From: Perilla frutescens
Taxonomy: Eukaryota > Streptophyta > Magnoliopsida > Lamiales > Lamiaceae
DNA: 64,000 nt
Assembly (NCBI GenBank): GCA_026008535.1
Contig: BRKX01000010.1
Span: forward strand, 5,035,001 to 5,099,000
Direction: 5' to 3'
The first letter of the stretch is position 1. Every line of letters starts with the position of its first letter. Position numbers and translations under genes: made by a program. Under the pieces are notes generated by a model, which worked only from the letters and a program-made list of their open reading frames with translations, was not told where the DNA came from and searched no databases. Below, one piece after another: positions 47,617 to 59,764 of this stretch.

Positions 47617-48094
47617 TGTTAATTTTGTTGGCCCATCACCAAGGCCCACTTCCACTTCCTTAGCGGCCCACTTGAGAAAGCCCACTCATTTGTTGCCCTT
47701 GCCCTTCAAAAGAGGACTCCCCTTCACTGTAGCCGAAAAACACATACAAATCTTTAGCTCTCTCATTCTGAAAAATTCCCGCTTCTCTGCTCTTACCTTG
47801 CAACAAGCTGAGTGTGTGATTCTCCTTCTTCTCTGTGCGGTTAGCTTGAGTGTGACCGGAGTGTTGCCATGGCTTGAAGCTTTGAAGTGATGCTGCCGGA
47901 AATAGTCGTGCGTGCAGCCTCCGTGGCCGCCTCGACTGACCTGTCTTTACCTTGGTTTGTGGAGTGTTGTGTTGTGTTCGATTGTGCGAGGTCCGAGCTT
48001 CAGGTACCTGAGCCTTGTCCGATGCCTGAGCATCGCCGTGAGAGGACCGTTTTGATGGAAAAGTGAAGGGTGTTCCCCCGGTTGATCCACTACA
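47617..48094 (+). repeat. LTR 2 (shared central LTR)
   Basis: 478 bp, preceded by the purine tract AAAGGTGGAGA and followed by a primer site at 48096-48107. It thus serves as the 3' LTR of unit 1 and the 5' LTR of unit 2. It carries changes not shared by LTR1 and LTR3 (for example ATCTTTAGC where both have ATCGATAGC). Confidence 0.9.
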
Positions 48095-48095
48095 G

Positions 48096-48107
48096 TGGTA
48101 TCAGAGC
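48096..48107 (+). other. Primer binding site (initiator tRNA-Met), unit 2
   Basis: TGGTATCAGAGC one base after LTR2, identical to the unit 1 site. Confidence 0.9.
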
Positions 48108-48445
48108 GCGGGTTCCTTAGTCGGGGCACCCTCGTTTCTGTCGCATCCTCTCCGACCCGCCGCCTTCGTGGCTGTGCCGTTCCACTGCTCCTCTGGAGCT
48201 CCGAAAAGGTAAGACAGAAACCCCAGCCTAAGGGTTTCCGCTCTAGGAAATTGGCTTGACCTCTCTGCCTTTAATTCTCTTAGAATTAGGCTTGATATTT
48301 GGTAGTTTTAGGCCTTTTTTGTGTTTAGGCAAGGTGCTGCAATTATCTGTGTTTTTTCTGTGGAATAAGTGTTTCTACCGTAATCCTGCTCCTACTGTAT
48401 CTTTTTCTTGCTGTTGTGCTTTCGCTCCACTCTGTGTGCCCTTGA

Positions 48446-49243
48446 TTGTCTTTGTGTTTTGTCTGCTGCAATGTCCCCCCGACCTCATTCGTTCTTGCTT
48501 CTTTCGATGGTAAAACTGATTATAATTTGTGGAAACAAAAAATGAAGTTTTGGTTGATTAAAGAAAAAGTGTTTAAAGCCATTGATCTTAAATACTGTGA
48601 TGAGGAATCCGAACAAAAGAGATCTGAGATCAATGAATGTGTTTTGTCTTCCATCATGTTAAACTTATCAGATGTTGTGTTAAGAAAGGTTTGCACCATT
48701 GAATCTGCAAAAGAATTGTGGAAAAAGTTGGATGAACTCTATAATCAGTCTTCTCTTCCAAGCAGAGTGTTTTTACTTGAAAAAAATTTCAATTACAAAT
48801 TGGATTTGGGCAAAGATATGGATGCGAATTTAGATGATTTTAACAAGCTGATTCAAGACATTAAATTATCTAGTGATAAGCATATTGATGAATGCTCTGC
48901 TATTGGGCTTTTAAATGCTATTCATGAGGTGTTTAATGATGTTAAATCTGCTATCAAATATGGGAGGGATGATATTACATATGATACTATTGTTAATGGA
49001 TTAAAAAGTAAATAATTGGAATTGAAGCATAGTCGGGGTGCTAAAATCTCAGCTGATAATGTTATGTATGTGAGGGAAAAGAATCTTACAGGTTCTAGGC
49101 ATAATAGCAGGAAGTGTTATAATTGTGGTGAACCTGGTCACTATGCTAAATATTGTAGAAAACCTAAGGATAAGAATAAGCATAAAGTTGAGCATGCTAA
49201 TGTTGTTTCCTCTAGTGATATTGTGTATAGTGATGTTTTCTAA
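48446..49243 (+). pseudogene. Gag of unit 2, interrupted by a nonsense codon
   Basis: Nearly identical to the unit 1 Gag, including the knuckle CYNCGEPGHYAKYC. A GAA to TAA change at 49013-49015 stops it after about 189 codons, just before the C-terminal third that carries the knuckle. The downstream part remains open to 49243. As in unit 1, the ATG at 48471 is one base out of frame across a C6 run (48475-48480). Confidence 0.85.
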
Positions 49244-49249
49244 TTTGGG

Positions 49250-49660
49250 GCTTAGTTCTTCCTTGCTCTATTGCTCCAAGTAAGGTGGAGTTGTTCCTAT
49301 TGCTCTTTGTGAGTCCTTGTGTTTTTCTTTGTGATCTGTTTTGTTGCTCTTAGTGGGTTGTTGTTTGATTCTTAGTGAATCTGTTTAAATCTCAGTGAGT
49401 TGTGTTGTGATTCTTAATGAATCTGGAATTATTGTGGGGCTCTAAGTGAGTTGTTGTTGCTCTATATGAGCTGTGTGGGCTTGCTCTACCTGGTTGATCC
49501 TGCTCTCTGTGAAGCTGTTGCACTTTGTGTGCTTTGCTTGGTGGATCTTTGTGATCTGGACTAACCGTGTGGTATCTCCTCTTTGTCTGTGTGATATTGC
49601 AGGAGATCAAAATGCAATGATGAATTCTGCGGACTCTCTATTCGATTACAGCACTCCCAT
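49250..49660 (+). repeat. Degenerate short-repeat region between gag and the LTR, unit 2
   Basis: Counterpart of 47150-47600 with the same TTAGTGAATCTG and AGTGAGTTGTTG motifs. A stretch of roughly 40 bp present in unit 1 (around 47365-47410, GGAGGTTCTCTGTGAGC onward) is missing here. Confidence 0.6.
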
Positions 49661-49677
49661 GGGCCAAAGGTGGAGAT

Positions 49678-50154
49678 TGTTAATTTTATTGGCCCATCAC
49701 CAAAGCCCACTTCCACTTCCTTGGCGGCCCACTTGAGAAAGCCCACTCATTTGTTGCCCTTGCCCTTCAAAAGTGGACTCCGCTTCACTGTAGCCGAAAA
49801 ACACATACAAATCGATAGCTCTCTCATTCTGAAAAATTCCCGCTTCCTGCTCTTGCCTTGCAACAAGCTGAGTGTGTGATTCTCCTTCTTCTCTGTGCGG
49901 TTAGCTTGAGTGTGACCGGAGTGTTACTGTGGCTTGAAGCTTTGAAGTGGTGCTGCTGGAAGTAGTCGTGCGTGCAGCCTCCGTGGCCGCCTCGACTGAC
50001 CTGCCTTTGCCTTGGTCTGGGGAGTGATGTGTTGTGTTCGATTGTGCGAGGTCCGAGCTTCAGGTACCTGAGCCTTGTCCGACGCTTGAGCGTCGCCGTG
50101 AGAGGACCGCTTCGACGGGAAAGTGAAGGGTATTCCCCCGGTTGATCCACTACA
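49678..50154 (+). repeat. LTR 3 of the tandem element
   Basis: 477 bp, TGTTAATTTT to GATCCACTACA, with intact TG...CA ends, followed at once by the target duplication ATCAT. Confidence 0.9.
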
Positions 50155-50272
50155 ATCATGTTTCAAATTATTAATAAATTAATAAATTTGCTTCGATAGT
50201 AAAATTATGGCGACTGAAAATTGATGTTGTTGCCAATAATTGAACGAAGAAACGTGATTAAACTTAAATACC

Positions 50273-50712
50273 ATTATTGTAAAAGGCGGTGCCTAAGCGC
50301 TAGGCGGTCGTCGACCTTGCTGATTACCCCCTCGGCGGTTGGGATGATTAGGCGGTCCTAGGCGGCTCTAGGCGATCCTAGGCGGCCGGAACTTTTTATT
50401 TTTTATATTTTTCTTAAATATTTTTTTAGTGTTTTAATATTTTTGAACCCAATTTTTAAATCATTAACTAAGAAAATAAGTAAAATAACATGAATAATAC
50501 AAGAAGGAACATAATACACTATACAAAACAGAGAAAAGAGATGAGGTATAGGCTTAGGCTCCAACATATTATGAATTTTGAATTTATAAATGGAAAATTC
50601 CAAATTATTAGATTTCAAATAAATAAATTAATTACAAATTACAAAACGCTTAGGTTCCGTCTAGATCCCGTCTAGGCTCCCTGCAGCCGCCGCCTAGCGC
50701 CTTTTACAACCA
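50273..50712. mobile_element. MITE-like element rich in GCCTAGGCG motifs, second copy type
   Basis: Ends TTGTAAAAGGCGGTGCC and, inverted, TTGTAAAAGGCGCTAGG are a good inverted match. The left arm has repeated GGCGGTCCTAGGCGG, the right CCGTCTAGGCTCC. The flanks TAAATACC and TAAATATT agree at 6 of 8 positions. About 440 bp. Confidence 0.65.
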
Positions 50713-50720
50713 TAAATATT

Positions 50721-51579
50721 CGAAGAAATATAAATTTAAAGTTGAGAATGAGAGAATACGTAATTTTGATTCCCGCAGTAGTCGCTCAAAATTAAATTTG
50801 GGGACAAATTTGTTATTTGATAGAATGTTTCCAAATAAACTTTAGCTTGTAGCTAATTGCTCTTATCGTTAATCCATGTTGAACAAGCTAGGCCCATTTA
50901 AGCATTTGTTGGGCCTTGATTTATGAGTGATGAATAATGTTGTCGTTAATAAAACTATATATATAAGGTTTACTTTGAAAAAATAAAAATAAAAAAGTAT
51001 GCTATTTTATCTCCCCAAGCATATTTGATTTAGCAAAAGGTGGTGCTCCTAAAATTATATAAAATAGTTACTTCATGGTTAACCAACACACTCAACCCAT
51101 TTTTTTCTGTTATTATTTCGTATGTCCAAACTTCGTCCAACTAATTTTAAATTGAAAGTTCTCCCTCATATAGACTTTATAGAATAACACGTGTATAGTA
51201 TTCTTTACCTATCATATAAAGTAGCATGACTTATATTGTTATATATACTTTGCATGAAGATTGATACAACGCGTCTTTCATGCTTTTTTTTTTATTTTGG
51301 TTTTTATAATGATTATGATCCACAATCCTTCATAAATTTCCCATATACTTTGTTACAATATCATATTTGTCAAAACATGTCCAATCCAATAGTACTCATT
51401 AAATTAAAAGGGAGGATCGGTGTTCTTCACCACCCATTGTTGTGATTCATTGATTTTAATGAAATGAAAGTAAAGCAAAATATAACAGATAATAGATAAA
51501 TGTATACATGTGGCCAATTCAGTGAATTCACATATATACCCCTCCATCAATTTACTTATGAGGGCGGCGGCGGTGGAGC
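50721..51579. other. Intergenic DNA, no gene recognised
   Basis: AT-rich, no motif or repeat identified. Confidence 0.4.
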
Positions 51580-51746
51580 AGCTGCCGGTGGCAGATCCTA
51601 GGGCCGGGGTGCCCTGATCGATTTAGCTCTTCTATATATTTTTTGGCAACCGATCGATTCTAACTCCCTCACAGACGATGGGGGATATTTTTTTTATATA
51701 GACAGTGCAGTGAGTTCCTCAAATATTTTTATTTGGATCCGTCACC
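51580..51746. mobile_element. Short decayed MITE-like unit
   Basis: GGTGGCAGATCCTAGGGCC on the left and GGATCCGTCACC on the right are imperfect inverted ends around 166 bp. No target duplication seen. Confidence 0.3.
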
Positions 51747-52787
51747 GTGAGTGGCATTGAAAGATATGATAGCAGAGGTGGAGTTTGTTCGAGTTATTTT
51801 GAAGCTCTCGTGGGTTGTGGCTGGGGAAAAGTCTAGACAACAACCTGCACATATCCATCAATTCTCACTTCTTGATGCTGGATTTGAGCCCCTTTTTCTG
51901 GTGATTTTGACAATTTAATGGAAGGAATAGAAACTATAGTATAGTGATGTTTATATGTACAAGCTTTCTGAAACAAATATATGCAACCATGTACAAATAA
52001 TATACATGTATATATATGAAGAAGTACATATATAAAATGTCACGGATGTACTTACAATAAAGTGTAAAATGAGGTTTAGACTTCATGTTACGTTTCTATG
52101 TGTTCACTATAAAATTTATGATTTTAATAATATTTATTATAAAATAGAAATTAATTCTAACATAAATAATCACAGTCAACATTTACTAACAAAAAAAAAA
52201 TAAAATTAAAAAGTTACAAATTTTAATGGAAAATCTAATTATAATAATGAATTATTAATTAAAAAATGAAAATTAAATACTAAAAATCATTATAAACCCT
52301 AATTTGATGGGGTGAACTCTAAAAAGCAATCTTAAAATTAAACTAAATCACAAAAAAAATATAATTGAAGAAAAAAATATATAAGAAACACATAATTTAA
52401 AAGTGTAACACGGAGAGTAACACAGAGAATATAATAGAAAATATCAAATGTAAAATATGTGCATGTGTCGAATTATTGATTTTTTAGCCTAATTCAGTTC
52501 TTGTATCGAAGTAGACTTTCCTTTTTTTTGAGAAATTATATTCACAGCCCCATTTTTCTGCCTATAGCCCCATGTTTAATTATAATATAAATATTTTTTA
52601 TGTAGACTATTTTATACGTATAACTCCCAAATATTTAAAAATCCTAAATAATTGTAGCCTCTTATAGCCCCTACCTTTCCCCATTATTAAAAAACAAAAA
52701 TAAGATTTTAAAAACATATAGCACAACACGACCACAAGAATGATTTCATTCATTAATGGCTCTTTGGCCACAACCTCCCGTGTCAAT
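51747..52787. other. Intergenic DNA, partly transcript-like
   Basis: The section 51747-51930 is less AT-rich and looks exon-like, but carries no long open frame or recognisable motif. The rest is AT-rich and featureless. Confidence 0.3.
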
Positions 52788-52800
52788 AGTTCAAACTTCA

Positions 52801-53024
52801 TGTCCCCTTGGGGTTGGTCTAGTGGTGAACTGGTGTTATCTTGAGGCCAAAGGTCTCAAGTTTGATCCACCACCAACATCACTAGGTGTGAGCCTGTCAC
52901 GCCTGGTCTGCCAAGTGTAATTTACCTTCCCTGAGTAGGTTTACAGGCTATTACACAGGGGCAGGATTTACTCAGTGCGCACCACGATAGCGACTGCAGG
53001 CTATCCTCGACATCAAAAAAAAAA
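52801..53024 (+). mobile_element. tRNA-derived SINE with perfect target duplication
   Basis: Box A-like TTGGTCTAGTGGTG, box B-like GTCTCAAGTTTGATCC, a GC-rich body (CTGTCACGCCTGGTCTGCC, TTTACTCAGTGCGCACC) and an A tail. The 13-bp flank AGTTCAAACTTCA is identical at 52788-52800 and 53025-53037. Confidence 0.92.
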
Positions 53025-53802
53025 AGTTCAAACTTCAAAGACATGTATTCAACTCCTTTTTATTCCATGAGTGATCAGGTATCAGTTTTAATATATAGTT
53101 GGCTTCTGATTTTGTTATTTATACTATCTAAGACATTGATTTACAATAGCAAACCCTATCAACTTTTAGGAATTTGATGAGGTAAGATTAATCGAAAAAT
53201 ATTTCACTCTTTAATTTTTTATATATATTGTGTTATCGGTAAAGCTATCAGAGCATTTGGGTCTCTTTCAAGTTTCAATTCAAATTAATTTTAATTTCAC
53301 AATATAAACTTTTTAGAACTTATAAGTCATCTCTTTTAGGATAAGGAATTTGTATGAATTTATACTTTTTCTCCACACATTCAACCCTCTTAATCTATTT
53401 TAATAACATGTGATTGTGGTTAAAAAGTCATTCGTGAACTGTAAACTCATTCTTGGTACTCTATTTGTTTGCAAAAGAAAAATTGAACTTTTTTTATTTG
53501 TTCTGTATTTGTTTGCAAAATAAAAATTTGAACCTGTTTTTTCCGGTAAGAGAGGGCGGGTTTTTTTTTCATCTACACGTTTATTTCATTGTTATCATTA
53601 AGAGAAAAAGGGCTATACATCAAGGGGCTTTATTTATTTATTTATTTTGTTAGAATTTTAATTAGTTTGGGGCTATAAAGACTAAAAGTACATTCACATA
53701 ATATTTATATTTTTACTTAATTTGGAGACGGTAAAGAGTAAAATGAGGACTACGAATAGAATTTCCTTTTTTTTTATGTCCTATCGAAGTGGAATTTTAA
53801 TT

Positions 53803-54027
53803 ATTATTTTTTTTTATGTCGAGGGTAACCCGCAGCCACTACTGTGGTGCGTACTGGGTAAACCCCGACCCTATGTAATAGTCTGCAAACCTACACAGGG
53901 GAAGCAAATCACACTTGGCAAGCCAGGTGTGACAGGCTCACACCTAGTGGTGCTGGTGATGGGTCGAACTTGAGATCTTTGACCTGAAAAAATACCACTC
54001 CACCACTAGGTCATTTCTAATGAAACT
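53803..54027 (-). mobile_element. tRNA-derived SINE, same family, opposite strand
   Basis: The reverse complement matches the SINE at 52801 in body and boxes (GCCAGGTGTGACAGGCTCAC, CCACCACTAGGTCA). The T-run at the left is its tail. Flanks GGAATTTTAATT (53791-53802) and GAAATTTTAATT (54028-54039) form a target duplication with one mismatch. Confidence 0.88.
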
Positions 54028-54785
54028 GAAATTTTAATTCTTATGCAAGAATGGGATTGCCTCGAGCCTTTCGTGGTTGCATTTTATTTTATTTTAAATT
54101 AGCAATTTAATAGTTAGGAATGAATCTGATTTCCATTTAGGTCAATATGAAACAAAAACGGGTATAAAAGTTTCATTAATTTAAATGTCATTGGTAGGAC
54201 TAAAAATCACACCAAATAGCATACTTGGTTCGTAAAAGTTCGTTTGAGCTCGATTCAATAAGCATATCAAATAAGTTTAAACATAATCTGTGTTTGATAA
54301 TATTTGAACATCGGCTTGAACTCGAGCTCAATAAGTAAAAATTGAGCAACCATGTATAAAAATATCAAACTATTTGAACTTGAGACATTTGCCCTCAAAA
54401 AACACCACTCCACCATTAGGTCATCCCCAATGGGACTGAAATTTTAATCCTTATGCAAGAATGGGATTGCCTTGGGCCTTTCGTGGTTGCATTTTATTCT
54501 ATTTTTAAATTAGCAATTCAATAGTTAGGAATGGATCCGATTTCCATTTAGGTGAATATGAAACAGAAAACAGGTATAAAAGTTCCATTAATTTAAATGT
54601 TATTGCTAGGACTAAAAATCACACCAAATAGTGTACTCAATTCATATTCGTTCGTTAAAAGTTCGTTTAAGCTCGATTCAATAAGCATATCAAACAAGTT
54701 TGAACATAATTTGTGTTTGATAATATTTGAACATCGGCTTGAACTCGAGCTCAATAAAATCATGTATAAAAATATCAAACTACTC
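53966..54785. repeat. 410-bp tandem duplication that includes part of a SINE
   Basis: Unit 1 (53966-54375) and unit 2 (54376 to about 54785) align throughout at a 410-bp offset, including CACTCCACCA.TAGGTCAT (the SINE head), CTTATGCAAGAATGGGATTGCC and CATCGGCTTGAACTCGAGCTC, with small indels. Unit 2 contains only the head of the SINE. Confidence 0.9.
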
Positions 54786-54789
54786 GAGC

Positions 54790-56055
54790 TCAGCTCGATT
54801 AAAGCTCGACTCAATAATTAATCAAACAAGCTCAAACATAAATTTTAAAGTTCGATATCATTTTAAACAAACTTGAATATATGTATGTTTGAACTCGACT
54901 CATTTATGGCCCTAGTCATTAGGGACGAGATGAATATTATAGGTCAAAATAATAACTTTGCTATAAATAATACTGATGGGCTCATCGTTTGATGGGCAGC
55001 TGAATTCAAAAACTTGGAAAATATAGAGCCCAATTCGTGGTTGGCAGCCCAAATCCAAGATTGTGGTAGGATTATTATATGAAGCCCTAATTAACTTATC
55101 AAAATAAACATTTAAATAAATTAATGATTAAGGTTATGTGAGGGAACACGACAAACTGATTTTTGTGGACCATTTGCATCCCAACTTGGCACATGCTCTT
55201 CATTATGTCCATAAACATATTTATTTCAAACCAACCCCACCACCACTCACACGAGGAAATATCACAATTTCTTTATCGTCGTGGTCTTGTTCAATAACAC
55301 ACGTTTCGTGATTTATCTCCTCTACTAAGCTCTATGAACAGAATAATAAGTGTCTCGAGAATCGCGTTGATTTTTAAAAATAATTGATCGTTATTTCTGA
55401 GTATCTTTTCAATAAATTTCGATCAATTTGAAGTTTGTTTCCATTTACTTTCTATCCGAATTCCTATAAAGGCAAAATCTTATATCAGATTGTCTAACGG
55501 GTCAGAAATCGTTAGATATGTCAAACACGCCCAAAATCCACAAAAAGCACACTACCGCGTGTGCCAACACATTTTTTTCCTTTCAAAAATATTTTATTTA
55601 ATCTCAATTATGATTTATTAAATCTTAATTAGAACTTTTATTTAATTCAAAAAAGTATAATTATCGAGCGCAGTATATAGGTCCACAGGTTACCATAAAA
55701 TGAGTGCACTGCGTGAGCCATCAAATAAAATAAATTAAATTAATTCACTTTAATATTATGATTTACTAATTCAATTTTATGATATATATTTATTTTAAAA
55801 AAATTAATTATGAGCGCGGTGTATACATCCGCACACTAGCACTGAACGAGTGCACTGTATGAGACTGATGTTTCTATTTTAGGATTTTTACTGATTTTAA
55901 TATCCATGGGCAAGTTGCACGAGTTGCATCCATTCAAGTCAATTTGGTCCACGTTGGCGTTCTTTTTCATTAACTCTTGTTATTGGACTTAAACTGATTA
56001 ATTGTTGATTATGGTTAACAATTACATTAAATTTAGTTTAGTTGATTTTTCATTA
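54790..56055. other. Intergenic DNA with weak repeats
   Basis: CATTTATGGCCCTA near 54902 resembles a hAT-like MITE end. GAGCGC.GT.TATA and GAGTGCACTG motifs occur twice (about 55665-55710 and 55812-55862). No gene. Confidence 0.35.
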
Positions 56056-56062
56056 TATTATA

Positions 56063-56314
56063 CTTTTCGTCTCATTCATATAGACTTTTTTGTCTTTTGG
56101 AGTTATCCCGATATATAGACGAGTTTTTATATGTGTAGTTAATTTATTAATATGTGGTCCTATTTATTATGTTTACATTAAGTATTATATTCACTGTCAA
56201 ACACAATCAATACGGGCATATTAGGTAAAAAAATTTTATTAATTGTTTTTTCCGATCTTTTTCTTAGTGTTTGTGAAAAATTTCAATAAGTTTATCTTAT
56301 TATGACGGAGGAAG
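56063..56314. mobile_element. Stowaway-like MITE
   Basis: TA at both sides (56061-56062, 56315-56316). Ends CTTTTCGTCTCATTCATATAG and, inverted, CTTCCTCCGTCATAATAAGA. 252 bp. Confidence 0.6.
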
Positions 56315-57341
56315 TAATTGTTTAAATATAAATATATATTTATGAAAAAACAGAAGAATAAAAAGAATTGGAAAAAAAAAACTCAAAAAATGAAAAAGGG
56401 AGAGGGCCATTGAAAAAAAAAAATATCAAAAAGAAAAGAAAACCGGAGATCACTTTTTGGGACAAATAAAATTTGTCTAATAAATTGAGATTCGTTATAC
56501 CGTAAGATCTCACACGAGATCTCCTCAATTATAAATATGTACCATCAAATATATAATCTGCAAAATGTCTATGTGGGACAACAGTGTGACATTGTTTTCC
56601 AATTAAGACTACCCACATCAGTGACCTCTTCCAACCCAATCTTCAAATAAAATATTAATTTCTCTCTCATCCACATGCACAACCTCCAATTTTATATAGT
56701 TTATACTCTCGTTAGTGACCTCATCCAACCCAATCTTTAAATAAACATTATTTTTTCATTTTCTTCCAACCTACATAAAATATTTATCATTTTATTTTTA
56801 ATAAGAACATGTTATTAAAATAATATTTTTCTCTTGCATTTAAAAAAATATTAATTAATTTATTGGGAGTCATCATAATAATTTGGGCGATTTGGATCCA
56901 TAACTTAAAATGAAGAAGAAATATGAGATTGAGAATTTGTAGAGAGAAATTGTGTGAGAAAAATATAGTTTTAGGTTGTGTGTAAATATATATCAATATC
57001 AGACTCTATTTAAATTTTTTTATGAATTTTGATATAATTTTAATTTTTTTAATTTTTTATAATTATATAAAATATTTATAATTTAAATTACATTATATAT
57101 ACATGTGACACTCAATTAGAGGGTGCCACATGACAAGTCAAGCAAATGATGCCTCAAGTCGCCTGGCCGCCTTGAGTCGGGATTTCTTTTTTATAAATTT
57201 TGTCGTTTTATGATGACCTTTGTGTAAGAGTCACCAATGGCTCTAGTCTAAGCAATGCATGTTCGTAATCATATTGGACACACTTTTAGGTGATGTCAAT
57301 AATAAGAATACAATATTGAATATTTATTTTAACTGAAAGTC

Positions 57342-57447
57342 TTTTTTTTAACGCACACATCCGATCTGTGGTATTGAGGAGATTCGAACCCGTGATTTTT
57401 GGTCTCTAAGCAACCTTACTCCACCACTAGGCCATCCTTAATGAATA
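57342..57447 (-). mobile_element. tRNA-derived SINE, same family as 44998
   Basis: The reverse complement reads GATGGCCTAGTGGTGGAGTA, GGTTCGAATCTCCTCAATAC, then GGATGTGTGCGTT and poly-A (the T-run at 57342). The target duplication is not clear. Confidence 0.75.
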
Positions 57448-58451
57448 GAGTTTAGAAATCTCACTAAATAGAGATTTTAGAAACCTCATTGAACAGTTAT
57501 GATAGGATAAACGTGCAAATACGTACACTCCCAACATTTCTTTTGAAAGGGCAAATTTTTTTCTTAACTTTTTTTTTAGACCGATTAAATTTGAAAAAAC
57601 GTTTTTATGGAGCAAATTCACCTAAACATTTACTTAGCTGAGTAGAATCCCCTCTAACCTTCTTTTTAGACCAATTTACTATACAAATTTTTTTATGAAG
57701 CAAATATACACATCATTGGTTAATACTATAAAATAAATCAATTATATTTTTAGGTAATAAAAAAATCAAAAATAATCTCAACCTTTCTTCTAAAAAATAT
57801 GTATTAATTTGAATCGTTATATATTTTATTACACTCAAACTTAATTTTACTAAAAAAAAATTATCATATTCTTGCGTGTGATTAATCATCTGTATATATT
57901 AGAACGTAGTAAACACATTAAATTTGAAATATTATAAAATAATATATTATTTGCTAAAGTATAAAATTACTTTTCTATCATGTACCAACAAAAATGATGA
58001 ATACTTTTATTCCATAAAAATATTTTTTATAGACTTAATTGGTCCAATAAAATATTCGAAAGTGAATATGTCTCTTCAGGTAAACGTCGGAGGTATGTGC
58101 TCCATAAAAAAAAAAATTTCAGACTTAATTGATAAAATAAATGTTAAGGGCTCCCAAAATAAATACGTATTGGGATTGTATTTACACCTTCACTCATTAT
58201 ATTATAAATATCGAAGTGGATAATACAGCATGATTTACTACATAAATAGTTAGGATTGAGGCGAAATCTTGGCGATTAAACTTCATTTAATCCCTCTCAA
58301 ATAATAGCAAAGTCGTTAAAACGGATAACCACTAATTAATTATTGACATTTAAAATGAGACGCGCCACGTGACAAGTAGGCAACCATGCCACGTCATGCC
58401 GTGGACATTTCCAGCCGACAAAACTGATTAAATGCTACCGGTCTAGCCGGA

Positions 58452-58605
<154 letters not shown>

Positions 58606-59255
58606 AATTGGGAATATTGTAGTAAATAAAATTTGAATAGTAGTGTTTCCCGCCTCATGAAAAAAAGTTGGTGGGCCGGCAGCTTAGCTGTCATTTGGAG
58701 GTATACCTTTTGACTTACGACAGCTATTTTGCCTTTATTCGCTTATTTATTATTCTTTATTTATCTTCATCCAAATCCCTCCGTTAGATTCTATGCCTTT
58801 TTTTTTACTTTTTTTTTTTATTGCACTATTTGTTGTCTATTTACAATCTGATCCAATGATTTGTTGAGGTTTAGGCAATTTTAAAATTCTAACCCAACAA
58901 TAAAAAAGCTTTATTTTTTGGGTGGTGGAATGGAGGAGTGTAAACTCAAATCCCACACCAATTATTGGAAGAAATTGTGGGTTGGAGATAAATTTGAATA
59001 AAATTAATAATTTATGATAAAATCAGTTGGATTGAAGATTATTTTGCATCACGATATTGAATATGGGTGGTGAAATTTTAATATCAAATTTTATGTGACG
59101 AAGTGGAGATGATTTTAGTCCCACGTAAGCAATACATGTTTCTCATTTTTTCGTCTTCTTAAATGTTAAATTATGTTGTTTTTGGCTTATAATTTTGTTT
59201 TAGTTTTATATGGTTATTTTGGGAACTTTTATGAATCATTTTTAAAAAATATTTA

Positions 59256-59749
59256 AGGTTAATTGCGTTAAAAATCATGAACTTTTGATATAGTTGCAAA
59301 TTTAACATGAACTTTAAAGTAGATAATTAAAACATTAATTTTTAACTTGGGTGTTATTCAATATCCCCAATTTTTTTTAAAACAAATTGACCTCCAATTC
59401 CGCTGCCAACTTGTTCATGTCTCCAACCCCATCATGACTCGATCATTAATTTTTGAAAAATGACATTAAAGTTATCGAATTTGACACTCACATCAATGAA
59501 AAAAAAATTAGAAATTGTTAAATTCGGCCACGTTAACATATTTTTTCAAAAACTGATGGTCGAATCATGATGGGATTGAAGAGATGAGCAAGTTGGCGGC
59601 AAAATCGGAGGTTAATTTGTTTATAAAAAAATTGGGGGTGTTGAATGTAACACCCAAGTTAAAAATTGATGTTTTAATTGCCTACTTTTAAAGTTCGTGT
59701 TAAATTTGCAACTACATCCAAAGTTCATGATTTTTAAGGCAATTAACCC
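59256..59749. mobile_element. Mutator-like MITE with 9-bp target duplication
   Basis: AAATATTTA is identical on both sides (59247-59255 and 59750-59758). Arms of about 150 bp start AGGTTAATTGCGTTAAAAAT and, inverted, GGGTTAATTGCCTTAAAAAT and share the same internal blocks. 494 bp, non-coding. Confidence 0.88.
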
Positions 59750-59764
59750 AAATATTTATTAGTA

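Larger units (their letters stand above)
45509..50159 (+). mobile_element. Tandem TR-GAG-like LTR retrotransposon (LTR-gag-LTR-gag-LTR)
   Basis: Three LTRs (45514-45991, 47617-48094, 49678-50154) alternate with two internal regions (45992-47616 and 48095-49677). The whole is flanked by one 5-bp target duplication, ATCAT (45509-45513 and 50155-50159). LTR starts are TGTTAATTTT; ends are CACTACA, or CACTATA in LTR1. Each internal region opens with a primer site TGGTATCAGAGC, matching plant initiator tRNA-Met, and ends with a purine-rich tract (AAAGGTGGAGA). Each encodes only a Gag with a CCHC knuckle; no protease, integrase, reverse transcriptase or RNase H is visible, so it must rely on another element's enzymes. 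The Gag flavour is Copia. The two units are nearly identical but both carry private changes. The shared middle LTR with a single target duplication suggests unequal recombination between LTRs or a tandem integration. Confidence 0.9.

Noticed and set aside
45509..50159. A complete autonomous Copia element
   Set aside because: No protease, integrase, reverse transcriptase or RNase H sequence fits in the roughly 1.6-kb internal regions.
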